A program made the position numbers and the translations under genes. From Elusimicrobium minutum Pei191 (lineage in GTDB: Bacteria; Elusimicrobiota; Elusimicrobia; Elusimicrobiales; Elusimicrobiaceae), in contig NC_010644.1 of assembly GCF_000020145.1 (NCBI RefSeq), forward strand, positions 558,001 to 622,000: DNA of 64,000 nucleotides, written 5' to 3'. Numbering within the stretch: the stretch's first letter is position 1; each line of letters begins with the position of its first letter. The notes beneath the pieces were generated by a model that worked only from the letters and a program-made list of their open reading frames with translations, was not told the origin of the DNA and made no database searches. Positions 16,171-23,260 of the stretch are shown here, one piece after another.

Positions 16171-16646
16171 GTTGTTGTATTGGTTATAGGAATTTTGGCT
16201 GCCATAGCTTTACCGCAGTATCAGCGGGCTGTTATTAAGTTCCGCACTTCTCAGGCAGTTGTTATGTTAAATAAAAGACGCACAAGAAAGATATTATTTG
16301 GAAACAGGCGCTTACACAGCCAATATAGCGGATTTGGATATTGAAGTCCCTTCCGGGCTAATAGCCTCAACGTGGGTCGGAACGAACAGATAGAGGCCGA
16401 ATGTTTATTTATTTTTTTGTCGGTCTACGCCAACCAAAAAAACCTGCGTGGCTAATGCTCACAGTACAAACATGCTTATTGTGGAATTTACTATGTATCA
16501 TAATCAAGCCGCGCCCGGAAAACTGTGGTGTGAAATTTACAAATAAAAGCGCCGATGCGGCAGCAGTTTGCAGGTCTTTAGGCAAACAGGAAGGCAATAA
16601 CTCTAATTTAGGGTCGCTTTACGCCAACTATTATTTAATGAATTAA
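16171..16646 (+). pseudogene. degenerate type IV pilin gene
   Basis: Reading from 16171 gives [19 protein letters not shown], the hydrophobic helix of a type IV pilin, but the [11 protein letters not shown] leader is absent. After about 33 codons the frame shifts, and KDAQERYYLETGAYTANIADL continues in another frame, then ends at a stop. A third segment (C-terminal, SADAAAVCRSLGKQEGNN to YYLMN) is in yet another frame. It therefore has a missing 5' end plus at least two frameshifts. It is closest in plan to the pilins at 17651 and 62511 (DLDIEVP motif). Lies between purH and smpB. Confidence 0.88.
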
Positions 16647-16650
16647 AAGA

Positions 16651-17124
16651 TTAAAACTTTATTTTATTTTTAAAATCTTTTTCCATTTCTCTTGATAAAT
16701 CACGCTTTTTAATAGCGTCTCTTTTATCAAAAAGTTGTTTGCCTTTGCCAAGCCCCACTTTTATTTTAGCCCAGCCGTTTTTAAAATATACTTCCAAAGG
16801 GATAATAGTGTGTCCTTTAATTTCCGCGTGGCCTTTAAGTTTGTTTATTTCTTTTTTGTTAAGCAACAGCCTTCTTTGGCGTAAAGGTTCAACCTCGGTA
16901 ACGGTATTATATTTGTAAGGGTTGATATGCATATTAAAGACATAGGCCTGCATGCCTTCAATACGCACAAAAGCGCCGTCCAGGCTTACTTCCTTTTTCC
17001 GTATGGATTTAACCTCGCTGCCTAAAAGTTCTATACCCGCTTCATAAGTATCCAAGATATGATAGTTGTGATAAGCTTTGCGGTTTGTAGCGGCCACCAA
17101 AGGCCCGTTGTCTTTTTTTGCCAT
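16651..17124 (-). CDS. smpB: SsrA-binding protein SmpB
   Basis: Binds tmRNA and delivers it to stalled ribosomes. 157 aa, usual length. Motifs are NRKAYHNYHILDTYEAGIEL, GSEVKSIRKKEVSL, MHINPY, RRLLLNKKEI, PLEVYFKNGWAK and a basic tail. The start MAKKDNG at 17124 gives the family N-terminus; the frame stays open to 17292 but that extension is not SmpB-like. TAAAAT lies 11 nt before this ATG without a Shine-Dalgarno, so the transcript may be leaderless. Divergent from the DtxR-type regulator. Confidence 0.95.
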   Translation of the reverse strand: MAKKDNGPLVAATNRKAYHNYHILDTYEAGIELLGSEVKSIRKKEVSLDGAFVRIEGMQAYVFNMHINPYKYNTVTEVEPLRQRRLLLNKKEINKLKGHAEIKGHTIIPLEVYFKNGWAKIKVGLGKGKQLFDKRDAIKKRDLSREMEKDFKNKIKF

Positions 17125-17167
17125 AATATATTTTAACTTATTTGCGGTCTGTTTACCCCTAAAAAAC

Positions 17168-17202
17168 TTGACAAAACTTAAAAAGTTAGGTTTACTGAAC
17201 TT
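17168..17202 (+). promoter_or_regulatory. promoter and candidate DtxR-type operator of the regulator gene
   Basis: TTGACA at 17168-17173, 17 bp, then TTTACT at 17191-17196. An imperfect dyad AAGTTAGGTTTACTGAACTT (17183-17202) lies over the -10 and start site. Its left half, AAGTTAGGTTTA, is identical over 12 bases to the operator-like site at 19865-19854 on the minus strand, and TTAGGTT resembles the DtxR/IdeR half-site. Suggests autoregulation. Confidence 0.5.
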
Positions 17203-17625
17203 ATGAACAAAGAAAATCTTATTAATAAAGAACATCTTACAATGAGTATGGAAGATTATTTGGAAGCCATTTCGATAGCTTCCAAACAGCACGGCGTAGC
17301 CAGGGTAAAGGACATAAGGGATTTAATGAATGTTAAAACCCCCAGTGTTACAGGCGCGCTTACGGTGCTTGCTAAAATGGGTTATGTATTGCATGAAAAA
17401 TACGGTTATGTGGAGCTTACTCCAAAAGGTGTAAAAGCGGCCGATGAAGTTAAACAGCGCCATGTTCTTTTAACGCAGTTTTTAACGGATATTTTGGGCG
17501 TTTCGCAAAGCGCCGCGGATATTGACGCTTGCAAAATGGAGCACGTTATCAGCAAAGAAACTTTTGACAAACTTACCAATTTTGTAAAAAAACAAAAAGC
17601 CGCGGTTAAGAAAAAAGCTAAATGA
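17203..17625 (+). CDS. DtxR/MntR-family metal-dependent transcriptional regulator
   Basis: 140 aa. Winged-helix domain starting LTMSMEDYLEAI, then ARVKDIRDLMNVKTPSVTGAL as the recognition helix, followed by the dimerisation domain RHVLLTQFLTDILGV and CKMEHVIS. The D and E of MEDYLE, the His of RH and the E and H of MEH match MntR/DtxR metal ligands. No SH3-like third domain, so it is MntR-sized. Expected to repress when iron or manganese is plentiful. The predicted transcription start coincides with the ATG and there is no Shine-Dalgarno, so it may be leaderless; starts at 17242 or 17248 would cut the conserved N-terminus. Confidence 0.88.
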   Translation: MNKENLINKEHLTMSMEDYLEAISIASKQHGVARVKDIRDLMNVKTPSVTGALTVLAKMGYVLHEKYGYVELTPKGVKAADEVKQRHVLLTQFLTDILGVSQSAADIDACKMEHVISKETFDKLTNFVKKQKAAVKKKAK

Positions 17626-17650
17626 GGCTGATTAAATTTTTATGACATAA

Positions 17651-18163
17651 ATATTTAGGAAAAAAGGGTTTACGTTAATTGAATTATTGGTAGTTGTTTT
17701 GATTATAGGCATACTTGCCGCTATCGCTTTGCCGCAATATACAAACGCGGTAAATAAAAGCCGCGCCGTTCAATTATATTTAGTTGCAAAAGATATGCGC
17801 CAAGCGCAAGACCGTTACTTTTTGCAGCACGGGATTTATTCCGACAGTTTTGATAACTTTGATATTGATATCCCCGGCTCAAATATTGCTTGTACGGACG
17901 GCGCCTCCGAATGCAGAAAAGACGGACGCTACCTTTATAGGATTTGGGGGCCTTCAAGCTTGGTGCAAGCTACTCTTTTGTCAAACTCTAACAACGATGG
18001 AAGCGGAGCAAACAGAATTATTACATTAGAATTTTATCCCGCGGGTTATACTCATGAAAAGAATTGTGTAACTGATGGACCCGACAAAACCCAAGCAAGA
18101 AAGCTGTGTCTTTCTTTAGGGGGTAAAGAGCGCAGTGACGCTCCGGGTTATTTTAAACTTTAA
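17651..18163 (+). CDS. type IV pilin, no canonical start codon
   Basis: The frame reads AUA-UUU-AGG-AAA-AAA then [20 protein letters not shown], a perfect prepilin cleavage site and helix with Glu5. No ATG, GTG or TTG lies in frame between the upstream stop (17648-17650) and the cleavage site. An internal TTG at 17687 would remove the leader peptide. The position where related genes have ATG is ATA (17651). The rest is intact: about 165 residues with [15 protein letters not shown], a C-terminal [11 protein letters not shown] segment and a normal stop before a strong terminator. Either it is silent through start loss or it uses a very weak AUA start. Confidence 0.75.
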   Translation: MFRKKGFTLIELLVVVLIIGILAAIALPQYTNAVNKSRAVQLYLVAKDMRQAQDRYFLQHGIYSDSFDNFDIDIPGSNIACTDGASECRKDGRYLYRIWGPSSLVQATLLSNSNNDGSGANRIITLEFYPAGYTHEKNCVTDGPDKTQARKLCLSLGGKERSDAPGYFKL

Positions 18164-18210
18164 GATAAATTATTTAGCCGTCTTATAAAGCTATTATAAT
18201 CAGAAGCATA

Positions 18211-18248
18211 AAAAAGCCCCGCTCAGTTAAAGAGCGGGGCTTTTTTTG
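18211..18248. terminator. bidirectional intrinsic terminator
   Basis: Nine-base GC-rich stem GCCCCGCTC/GAGCGGGGC with loop AGTTAAA and A/T runs on both sides. Shared by the pilin (plus) and gdhA (minus). Confidence 0.93.
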
Positions 18249-18254
18249 TGTACA

Positions 18255-19607
18255 TTAAACTAAACCTTGCTCAATCATAGCGGTGGCGACTTTCTTAAAG
18301 CCAGCTATATTAGCGCCCGCTACATAATTGCCTTTCATGCCGTATTCAGCGGCGGCGGCTAAAGCAGTGTCATGAATATTTTTCATGATTTTTTGAAGTT
18401 CGGCGTCCACCTGCTCTCTAGGCCAATAAAGCCTTACGCTGTTTTGGGACATTTCCAAACCTGATACGGAAACTCCGCCCGCGTTAGCGGCTTTGCCGGG
18501 GGCGTATAAAATGCCCGCTTTTTCAAAAGCGGATACAGCTTCCGGCGTGCAAGGCATGTTGGCTCCTTCCGAAACGCATTCGCAGCCGTTTTTAAGTAAT
18601 GTCTTCGCGTCTGTAACGTCAAGTTCGTTTTCGGCTGCTGTTGGGAAAGCTGCAAAACAAGGTATATCCCATGTTTTTTTACCTGAGGGTAAAACAACCG
18701 CTTTTGAATATTTTTTAGCGTATTCCGTAATAGCTCCTCTTTTTACGAATACTAAATCTTTTAAGTAATTTAACTTCTCATCATCAACACCATCTTTGTC
18801 GTGGATAGCTGCTTCGGCCGTGGCGAAAGCCACTACTTTGCCGCCTAAATGGTTGATTTTTTCAATAGCGTAAATACCTACGTTGCCCGCCCCGGATATT
18901 ACGCAGGTTTTTGATTTTAAAGAATCACCTTTTGTGGCAAGCATGTTTTGGGCAAAGTATACAGTTCCGTAGCCCGTAGCTTCCGGGCGCACTAAACTTC
19001 CGCCCCAGGTAATGGATTTACCTGTAAAAGTACCCGTAAACTCATTTGTTAATCTTTTATATTGCCCGTAAAGATAACCTATTTCCCTTGCGCCTACGCC
19101 AAGGTCACCCGCAGGAACGTCCGTATTAGGGCCGATGTGCCTAAAAAGTTCCGTCATGAAGGACTGGCAAAAACGCATAACCTCAGCGTCGCTTTTGCCT
19201 TTAACGTCAAAGTCCGAGCCGCCCTTTCCACCACCCATGGGAAGGGTTGTTAAGGCGTTTTTAAAGGTTTGTTCAAAACCTAAAAACTTAAGCATGCCTA
19301 CTGAAACGTTGGGTCTGAACCTTAAACCGCCTTTATAAGGGCCTATGGCGCTGTTAAACTGTACCCTTATGCCTCTGTTAACGTGCACTTCACCTTTGTC
19401 GTCTTGCCAGGGCACGCGGAAAGTTATAAGCCTTTCCGGCTCTATCATTCTTTCTAAAATTTTTTGTTTAATGTATTCTGGATTTCTTTCCAAAACCGGG
19501 GTGAGAGAGTGTGCTACTTCCGCCACGGCTTGATGGAATGTAAGCTGGTCAGGATCTTTTGCTACAACATTGGCCACGATCTGGTCAATGTGATTTTTGA
19601 TGTTCAT
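18255..19607 (-). CDS. gdhA: glutamate dehydrogenase, NADP-type family
   Basis: Assimilates ammonium onto 2-oxoglutarate. 450 aa, the size of the hexameric NADP enzyme of bacteria. Motifs are GPYKGGLRF, LTTLPMGGGKGGSDFD (catalytic Lys region), PAGDLGVGAREIGYLYGQYKR, TGYGTVYF and SGAGNVGIYA (Rossmann loop). GGAGG precedes the ATG, and a canonical promoter lies 40 bp further upstream. Two minus-strand terminators separate it from upstream transcription. Fits ammonia as the main nitrogen source, in line with the altered PurF. Confidence 0.96.
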   Translation of the reverse strand: MNIKNHIDQIVANVVAKDPDQLTFHQAVAEVAHSLTPVLERNPEYIKQKILERMIEPERLITFRVPWQDDKGEVHVNRGIRVQFNSAIGPYKGGLRFRPNVSVGMLKFLGFEQTFKNALTTLPMGGGKGGSDFDVKGKSDAEVMRFCQSFMTELFRHIGPNTDVPAGDLGVGAREIGYLYGQYKRLTNEFTGTFTGKSITWGGSLVRPEATGYGTVYFAQNMLATKGDSLKSKTCVISGAGNVGIYAIEKINHLGGKVVAFATAEAAIHDKDGVDDEKLNYLKDLVFVKRGAITEYAKKYSKAVVLPSGKKTWDIPCFAAFPTAAENELDVTDAKTLLKNGCECVSEGANMPCTPEAVSAFEKAGILYAPGKAANAGGVSVSGLEMSQNSVRLYWPREQVDAELQKIMKNIHDTALAAAAEYGMKGNYVAGANIAGFKKVATAMIEQGLV

Positions 19608-19645
19608 AAAAAAGCCTCCGGAATATATGTTAATTCATTAAAATA

Positions 19646-19674
19646 AGTCTATCAAAGCAATGTGCAAGTGTCAA
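19646..19674 (-). promoter_or_regulatory. gdhA promoter
   Basis: On the minus strand, TTGACA (19674-19669), exactly 17 bp, then TAGACT (19651-19646). Near-consensus sigma-70 promoter placed about 40 bp before the gdhA ATG and just past a terminator hairpin. Confidence 0.85.
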
Positions 19675-19678
19675 TTTT

Positions 19679-19710
19679 AAAAAAGGCCTAACGGTATTAT
19701 ACCGGGGGCC
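19679..19710 (-). terminator. imperfect terminator hairpin insulating gdhA
   Basis: On the minus strand, GGCC, an inner CGGTA/TACCG pair around TAA, GGCC, then six T. It lies directly upstream of the gdhA -35 box and would stop read-through from the small-RNA unit or ftcD. Confidence 0.55.
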
Positions 19711-19741
19711 GAACAGCGTTTTTGCGCCATAGTCGTAAAAT

Positions 19742-19866
19742 AAAAAAAGGACCCCTCATTTCTGTGCGGAGAAATGAGGGGGGAGAGTTTGGGCGTTTTT
19801 GCCCGAGTTTGTGTAGATAAAATTTGTAGTAAGGTTTGGTTAATAAAATTAGTTAAACCTAACTTT
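19742..19866 (-). ncRNA. candidate small RNA, about 125 nt, C-rich loop
   Basis: A complete transcription unit without a plausible ORF in the ftcD-gdhA gap. It begins at a sigma-70 promoter (-35 19901-19896, -10 19878-19873) and ends at a 12-bp hairpin CCCCTCATTTCT/AGAAATGAGGGG followed by seven T. A GGTTT...AAACC hairpin forms near the 5' end, a GGGC/GCCC hairpin in the middle, and a single-stranded stretch AACTCTCCCCCC precedes the terminator. That stretch is complementary to Shine-Dalgarno sequences, as in some iron-sparing regulatory RNAs. Alternatively this hairpin merely terminates ftcD. Expression is inferred, not shown. Confidence 0.55.
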
Positions 19867-19901
19867 ATTAATATGATATAACTTTTTTTATGTTTTGTAA
19901 A
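19847..19901 (-). promoter_or_regulatory. small-RNA promoter with overlapping DtxR-type operator
   Basis: TTTACA (19901-19896), 17 bp, TATCAT (19878-19873). The operator-like AAGTTAGGTTTAACTAATT occupies 19865-19847, positions about +1 to +19. It contains a TTAG/CTAA dyad and shares 12 consecutive bases with the site upstream of the DtxR/MntR-type gene at 17183. The position predicts steric repression. Confidence 0.55.
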
Positions 19902-19933
19902 GTCTTTTTTTTATTCTTTTTTTACGACGTGAG

Positions 19934-20893
19934 TTATATTATTTTTTTGGAATAGTCAAAGTCCGCGTGCAAATCCAAGCCTAAAAATTTAACGGCGTTT
20001 TGCAGCTTTTCAGATTCTGAAAACTTTTCGCATCCGCAAGCCGTTTGTGAGTAAAAATCGCCGGCTTGCATAAGCGCTTCTTTAGGTATAAGGCCTATAA
20101 GTTCGCTTCCTTTGACTTCAATATTCATAAGGCCCGCTTCATGCTTAACTGTTTCAAACACGGTGTGGACGGACGTTTTGTGAAAATTTGTTATGTTGCA
20201 AGATACCTGCGCCGCCTCATACGCGGGAAGATACCAGCCTATGGCTTTTACTCCCGGCAGTTTGCGGCCGCCGCCCGATTGCCTTATTTTTCTAGCCAAA
20301 ATTTCGGCCAATTTGGCGGATTTTGTGTTAAGCGTTATATTATAAGCTATTAAAAATTCCCTCGCACCTATTGTTATTGCGCCGCCTTTTTTTACTTTGG
20401 GAGTGATTTCATGAGGGCCGAAATCAGGGGGAAGGTTTTTAAGTTTTTCTTCCAAAGTTTCATAGCCGCCTTTTCTTATTACGGCTAAGTTGCGGCGGGA
20501 TTCGTCGGCCGCGCTGTTTTCATATAAATAAACGGGCAGGCCTAAGTTGCACGCTACTTTTTTAGCAGTTGATTTTGAAATGTCCACACAGTCTTGCATT
20601 GTGGCGCCCGAAAGCGGAATAAAAGGGCAGACGTCCACAACGCCTTGGCGCGGATGTCTGCCCTTATGTTTTGACATATCAATAAGTTCGTAAGCTTTTT
20701 CTATGCAGGCGTAAGCAGCCGCGCCTATATTTTCTTTAAGCCCCGCGAATGTAATTACGGTACGGTTTGCGTCCTCGCCCGGTTCAACGCTCAGTATTTT
20801 AACATTATGTTTTTTAACGGCTTCTGTTATTTGATAGATAACAGCCTCATTTTTGCCTTCTGATATGTTGGGCACGCATTCTATCATAGCCAT
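19934..20893 (-). CDS. ftcD: glutamate formimidoyltransferase
   Basis: Transfers the formimino group of formiminoglutamate to tetrahydrofolate; some homologues also handle 5-formyl-THF. 319 aa, the transferase domain only, without the cyclodeaminase domain of the mammalian fusion. Motifs are CVPNISEGK at the N-terminus, GRHPRQGVVDVCPFIP with the catalytic His, LYENSA and GAREFLIAYN. No histidine-degradation genes accompany it, so a role in folate one-carbon supply for purine synthesis is possible. Starts seven bases after the pepT stop, so it is co-transcribed with pepT. Confidence 0.88.
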   Translation of the reverse strand: MAMIECVPNISEGKNEAVIYQITEAVKKHNVKILSVEPGEDANRTVITFAGLKENIGAAAYACIEKAYELIDMSKHKGRHPRQGVVDVCPFIPLSGATMQDCVDISKSTAKKVACNLGLPVYLYENSAADESRRNLAVIRKGGYETLEEKLKNLPPDFGPHEITPKVKKGGAITIGAREFLIAYNITLNTKSAKLAEILARKIRQSGGGRKLPGVKAIGWYLPAYEAAQVSCNITNFHKTSVHTVFETVKHEAGLMNIEVKGSELIGLIPKEALMQAGDFYSQTACGCEKFSESEKLQNAVKFLGLDLHADFDYSKKII

Positions 20894-20899
20894 ACCGTA

Positions 20900-22126
20900 C
20901 TATTTTACTTCGACTATCTTTAATATAAACTTGCAAGCTATAGCCATAGCGTCTAAAGAAGCCCATTCATACGGTCCGTGCGGCTGTGAATAGCCGGCAA
21001 AAATATTTGGCGTCGGCAAACCCATAAAAGAAAGCCTGGCCCCGTCGGTGCCGCCCCTTATTTGGCTTATTTTATATTTAATACCCATATCTTCTAAAGC
21101 GCTTAAAAGTTTATTCATGGCTTCGGGGTTTTTTGCAAGTACGTCTTTCATATTTCTGTATTGCTCGCTTATTGTTAACTTAATCTGCGCTCCTTTAAAT
21201 TTAGCTTTAGTATCTTCAATAATTTTTTTAAGAGAGTCTTCTAAATCCGTAAGTTTTTTTAAATCATGCTCCCTTATAATACCGCCTATTTCGGTTTTTT
21301 CGATATTCCCTTTTAATGTGTTAAAAAGTATAAAGCCTTCCTCTCCTTCCGTGGTTTCAGGCAGTTTGCTTTCAGGCCAGCGGTTTATTAAATCAGCCGC
21401 TACTCTCACGGGGTTGACCATAACGTCTTTAGCCGTGCCGGGGTGGCAGTTAACGCCGGTTATTTCAATTTTAAACTTATCGGCGTTAAAGTTGCCGTTT
21501 TCTATTTCACCCATAACGCTGCCGTCAACGGTGTAAGCGAAGTCAGCCTTAAAGTCCGCGACATCAAAATCCAAAATGCCCGTGCCTATTTCCTCATCAG
21601 GTGTAAAAGCTATTTTTACGGGTCCGTGTTTAAAGGATGGATTATTCTTTAAATATTGGGCCATTGTCATTATAATAGCTATACCCGCTTTATCATCCGC
21701 GCCTAAAAGGCTATTTCCATCGGTTGTTATAATGTCGTGGCCTGTTACGTCATTAAGAATTTTGTCCATTTCAGGCGAAATTGACATATTTTTATCTTTA
21801 TTTATAACAATAGCTCCGCCCGCGTAATTTTTATGTATTTGCGGATTAACGTTTTTACCGTTAAAATCGGGGGATGTATCTATATGCGCTATAAACCCTA
21901 TTGTAGGCGCTTTGGCGTCATTATTTGCGGGTATGGAACCGGTTAAATGCCCTGTTTTAGATATTTTTATATCTTTAATACCCAGGGTTTCCATTTCTTT
22001 GGCAAGTACAGCCGCGAATTCAAGCTGGGTTTTTGTTGAAGGTTTTGATGATGATTCCGTATCGGAAGTGGTTTCTGTTTTTACATATCTCAAAAATTTC
22101 TCTAAAATATTTTGTTTAAAGTCCAT
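20900..22126 (-). CDS. pepT: peptidase T (tripeptide aminopeptidase)
   Basis: M20 family zinc aminopeptidase that releases the N-terminal residue of tripeptides in the cytosol. 408 aa, the expected length. Metal and catalytic motifs are GFIAHIDTSPDF (His, Asp), LLGADDKAGIA (bridging Asp), FTPDEEIGTG (catalytic Glu pair), GEIENGNFNAD and RGGTDGARLSFMGLPTPN. GGAGA precedes the ATG. Upstream of and apparently co-transcribed with ftcD, suggesting amino-acid and peptide catabolism. Confidence 0.94.
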   Translation of the reverse strand: MDFKQNILEKFLRYVKTETTSDTESSSKPSTKTQLEFAAVLAKEMETLGIKDIKISKTGHLTGSIPANNDAKAPTIGFIAHIDTSPDFNGKNVNPQIHKNYAGGAIVINKDKNMSISPEMDKILNDVTGHDIITTDGNSLLGADDKAGIAIIMTMAQYLKNNPSFKHGPVKIAFTPDEEIGTGILDFDVADFKADFAYTVDGSVMGEIENGNFNADKFKIEITGVNCHPGTAKDVMVNPVRVAADLINRWPESKLPETTEGEEGFILFNTLKGNIEKTEIGGIIREHDLKKLTDLEDSLKKIIEDTKAKFKGAQIKLTISEQYRNMKDVLAKNPEAMNKLLSALEDMGIKYKISQIRGGTDGARLSFMGLPTPNIFAGYSQPHGPYEWASLDAMAIACKFILKIVEVK

Positions 22127-22199
22127 TGTATTCTCCTTAATAGTATAGGCATTTTCTTCTGTTAATTTTATTATAGAACTTTTTTAGAGAAGTTTTTAG

Positions 22200-22211
22200 T
22201 ATAATATTTGC
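22200..22211 (+). promoter_or_regulatory. leaderless-type promoter
   Basis: TATAAT at 22200-22205 starts exactly 12 nt before the ATG at 22212, so transcription would begin at or next to the start codon. No Shine-Dalgarno is present. Confidence 0.55.
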
Positions 22212-22673
22212 ATGAATAAAAAGTTAGTTATTTTAATTTCCTTATTAATCTTTTCTTTCGCTTGCACCGGCCTTCAGGAAAACTACAATATGGTCAAGTG
22301 CAAGTACGACCTTGTTAAGGTGGAACCTGCGGATTTTAATATAAACACAATCAGCATGAATGTGGCTATTTCAATCCAAAACACAAGCAGGACGACGGCT
22401 GCAGCTATTAAAAGGTTTGACGGCAACTTTTATGTAAACGATAACAGCGTGTCTGAAATCGTTTTTAAGGATGTGCGCGTTGAACCGGGCGAAACAAAAA
22501 CCGCGAAATCTACTTTAGAAATACCTATTAATAAATTGGGTAAAACGTTAACCGGTCTTGTAAGCATGGGCAGCGTTTCAGTGGATTACCAGGTAAGGGG
22601 TACAATGTATTTTGAAACGCCCCTTGGCGACATCCCGTTTCCTGTTACTATTTACCAAAGCAAAAAATTTTAA
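22212..22673 (+). CDS. LEA14-like (WHy-type) lipoprotein
   Basis: 153 aa. MNKKLVILISLLIFSFAC is a lipoprotein signal (SFAC in place of a strict lipobox). The mature part resembles the water-stress/hypersensitive-response LEA type 2 fold: KYDLVKVEPADFNINTISMNVAISIQN, a long beta strand with N-T-S-R, then FYVNDN, EPGETKTAKSTLEIP and a closing YFETPLGDIPFPV strand. Such proteins in bacteria are envelope-associated and mostly uncharacterised. Monocistronic between pepT (divergent) and hydC, with its own terminator. Confidence 0.8.
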   Translation: MNKKLVILISLLIFSFACTGLQENYNMVKCKYDLVKVEPADFNINTISMNVAISIQNTSRTTAAAIKRFDGNFYVNDNSVSEIVFKDVRVEPGETKTAKSTLEIPINKLGKTLTGLVSMGSVSVDYQVRGTMYFETPLGDIPFPVTIYQSKKF

Positions 22674-22676
22674 AAT

Positions 22677-22703
22677 AGAGCCCCTTAAGGGGTCTTTTTT
22701 TTA
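22677..22703 (+). terminator. intrinsic terminator
   Basis: GAGCCCC TTAA GGGGTC followed by eight T, directly after the LEA14-like gene. GACCCC-type stem with a tight four-base loop. Confidence 0.85.
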
Positions 22704-22768
22704 GGCAAGACTAACATTGGGATTTTATATCTTAATGTGCTTTTGCAATATATAAAGGAGAATGTTTT

Positions 22769-23260
22769 ATGTCAGACACTGTCAACACCGCAGCGCCGAA
22801 AATTGATTTAAAAAAAATTACGGACAAATGGCAGGGAAAACAAGGCAGTCTTATCATGATTTTGCATGAGATACAAGACACCTTGGGCTATGTTCCCAGA
22901 GAGATTTCCTTAGAACTGTCACAGCTTATAAATGTGCCTTTAGCGCAGATATATGAAGTACTTTCGTTTTATCACTTTTTTAAACTTACGCCGCCCGCTA
23001 AATACAGAATATCCGTTTGCACGGGTACGGCCTGTTATTTAAAAGGTGCTCCTGAAATTATTAAAGAGTTTACAAGACTTTTAGGTATAAAAGAAGGGGA
23101 GCAGACCAAAGACAGCAACTTTTCCCTTACAGGGGTACGTTGTGTGGGATGCTGCGGTTTAGCGCCGGTGGTATCCGTTAACGGCAAAATTTTTGGGGCT
23201 GTGAAAGCCACTGAAGTTAAGAATATCGTTCAGGAATACAAGGGGCAAAATAATGGCTAA
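22769..23260 (+). CDS. hydC: [FeFe] hydrogenase NuoE-like subunit (HydC)
   Basis: 163 aa, thioredoxin-fold [2Fe-2S] subunit. The four ligands are in CTGTAC and CVGCCG (CxxxxC and CxxxC). The N-terminal helical bundle (DKWQGKQGSLIMILHEIQ, LGYVPREISLELSQ) matches the NuoE/24-kDa family. AAAGGAG precedes the ATG. First gene of hydC-hydB-hydA, the layout of trimeric hydrogenases that couple NADH and reduced ferredoxin to hydrogen evolution. Overlaps hydB by 8 bp. Confidence 0.93.
   Translation: MSDTVNTAAPKIDLKKITDKWQGKQGSLIMILHEIQDTLGYVPREISLELSQLINVPLAQIYEVLSFYHFFKLTPPAKYRISVCTGTACYLKGAPEIIKEFTRLLGIKEGEQTKDSNFSLTGVRCVGCCGLAPVVSVNGKIFGAVKATEVKNIVQEYKGQNNG

Noticed and set aside
16401-16646. An 81-codon frame that could be a small gene.
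   Set aside because: Its C-terminal half is the tail of the degenerate pilin; its N-terminal half is unrelated shadow sequence.
17687-18163. TTG at 17687 as the start of the pilin.
   Set aside because: It would delete the leader, cleavage site and Glu5, which are intact just upstream in the same frame.
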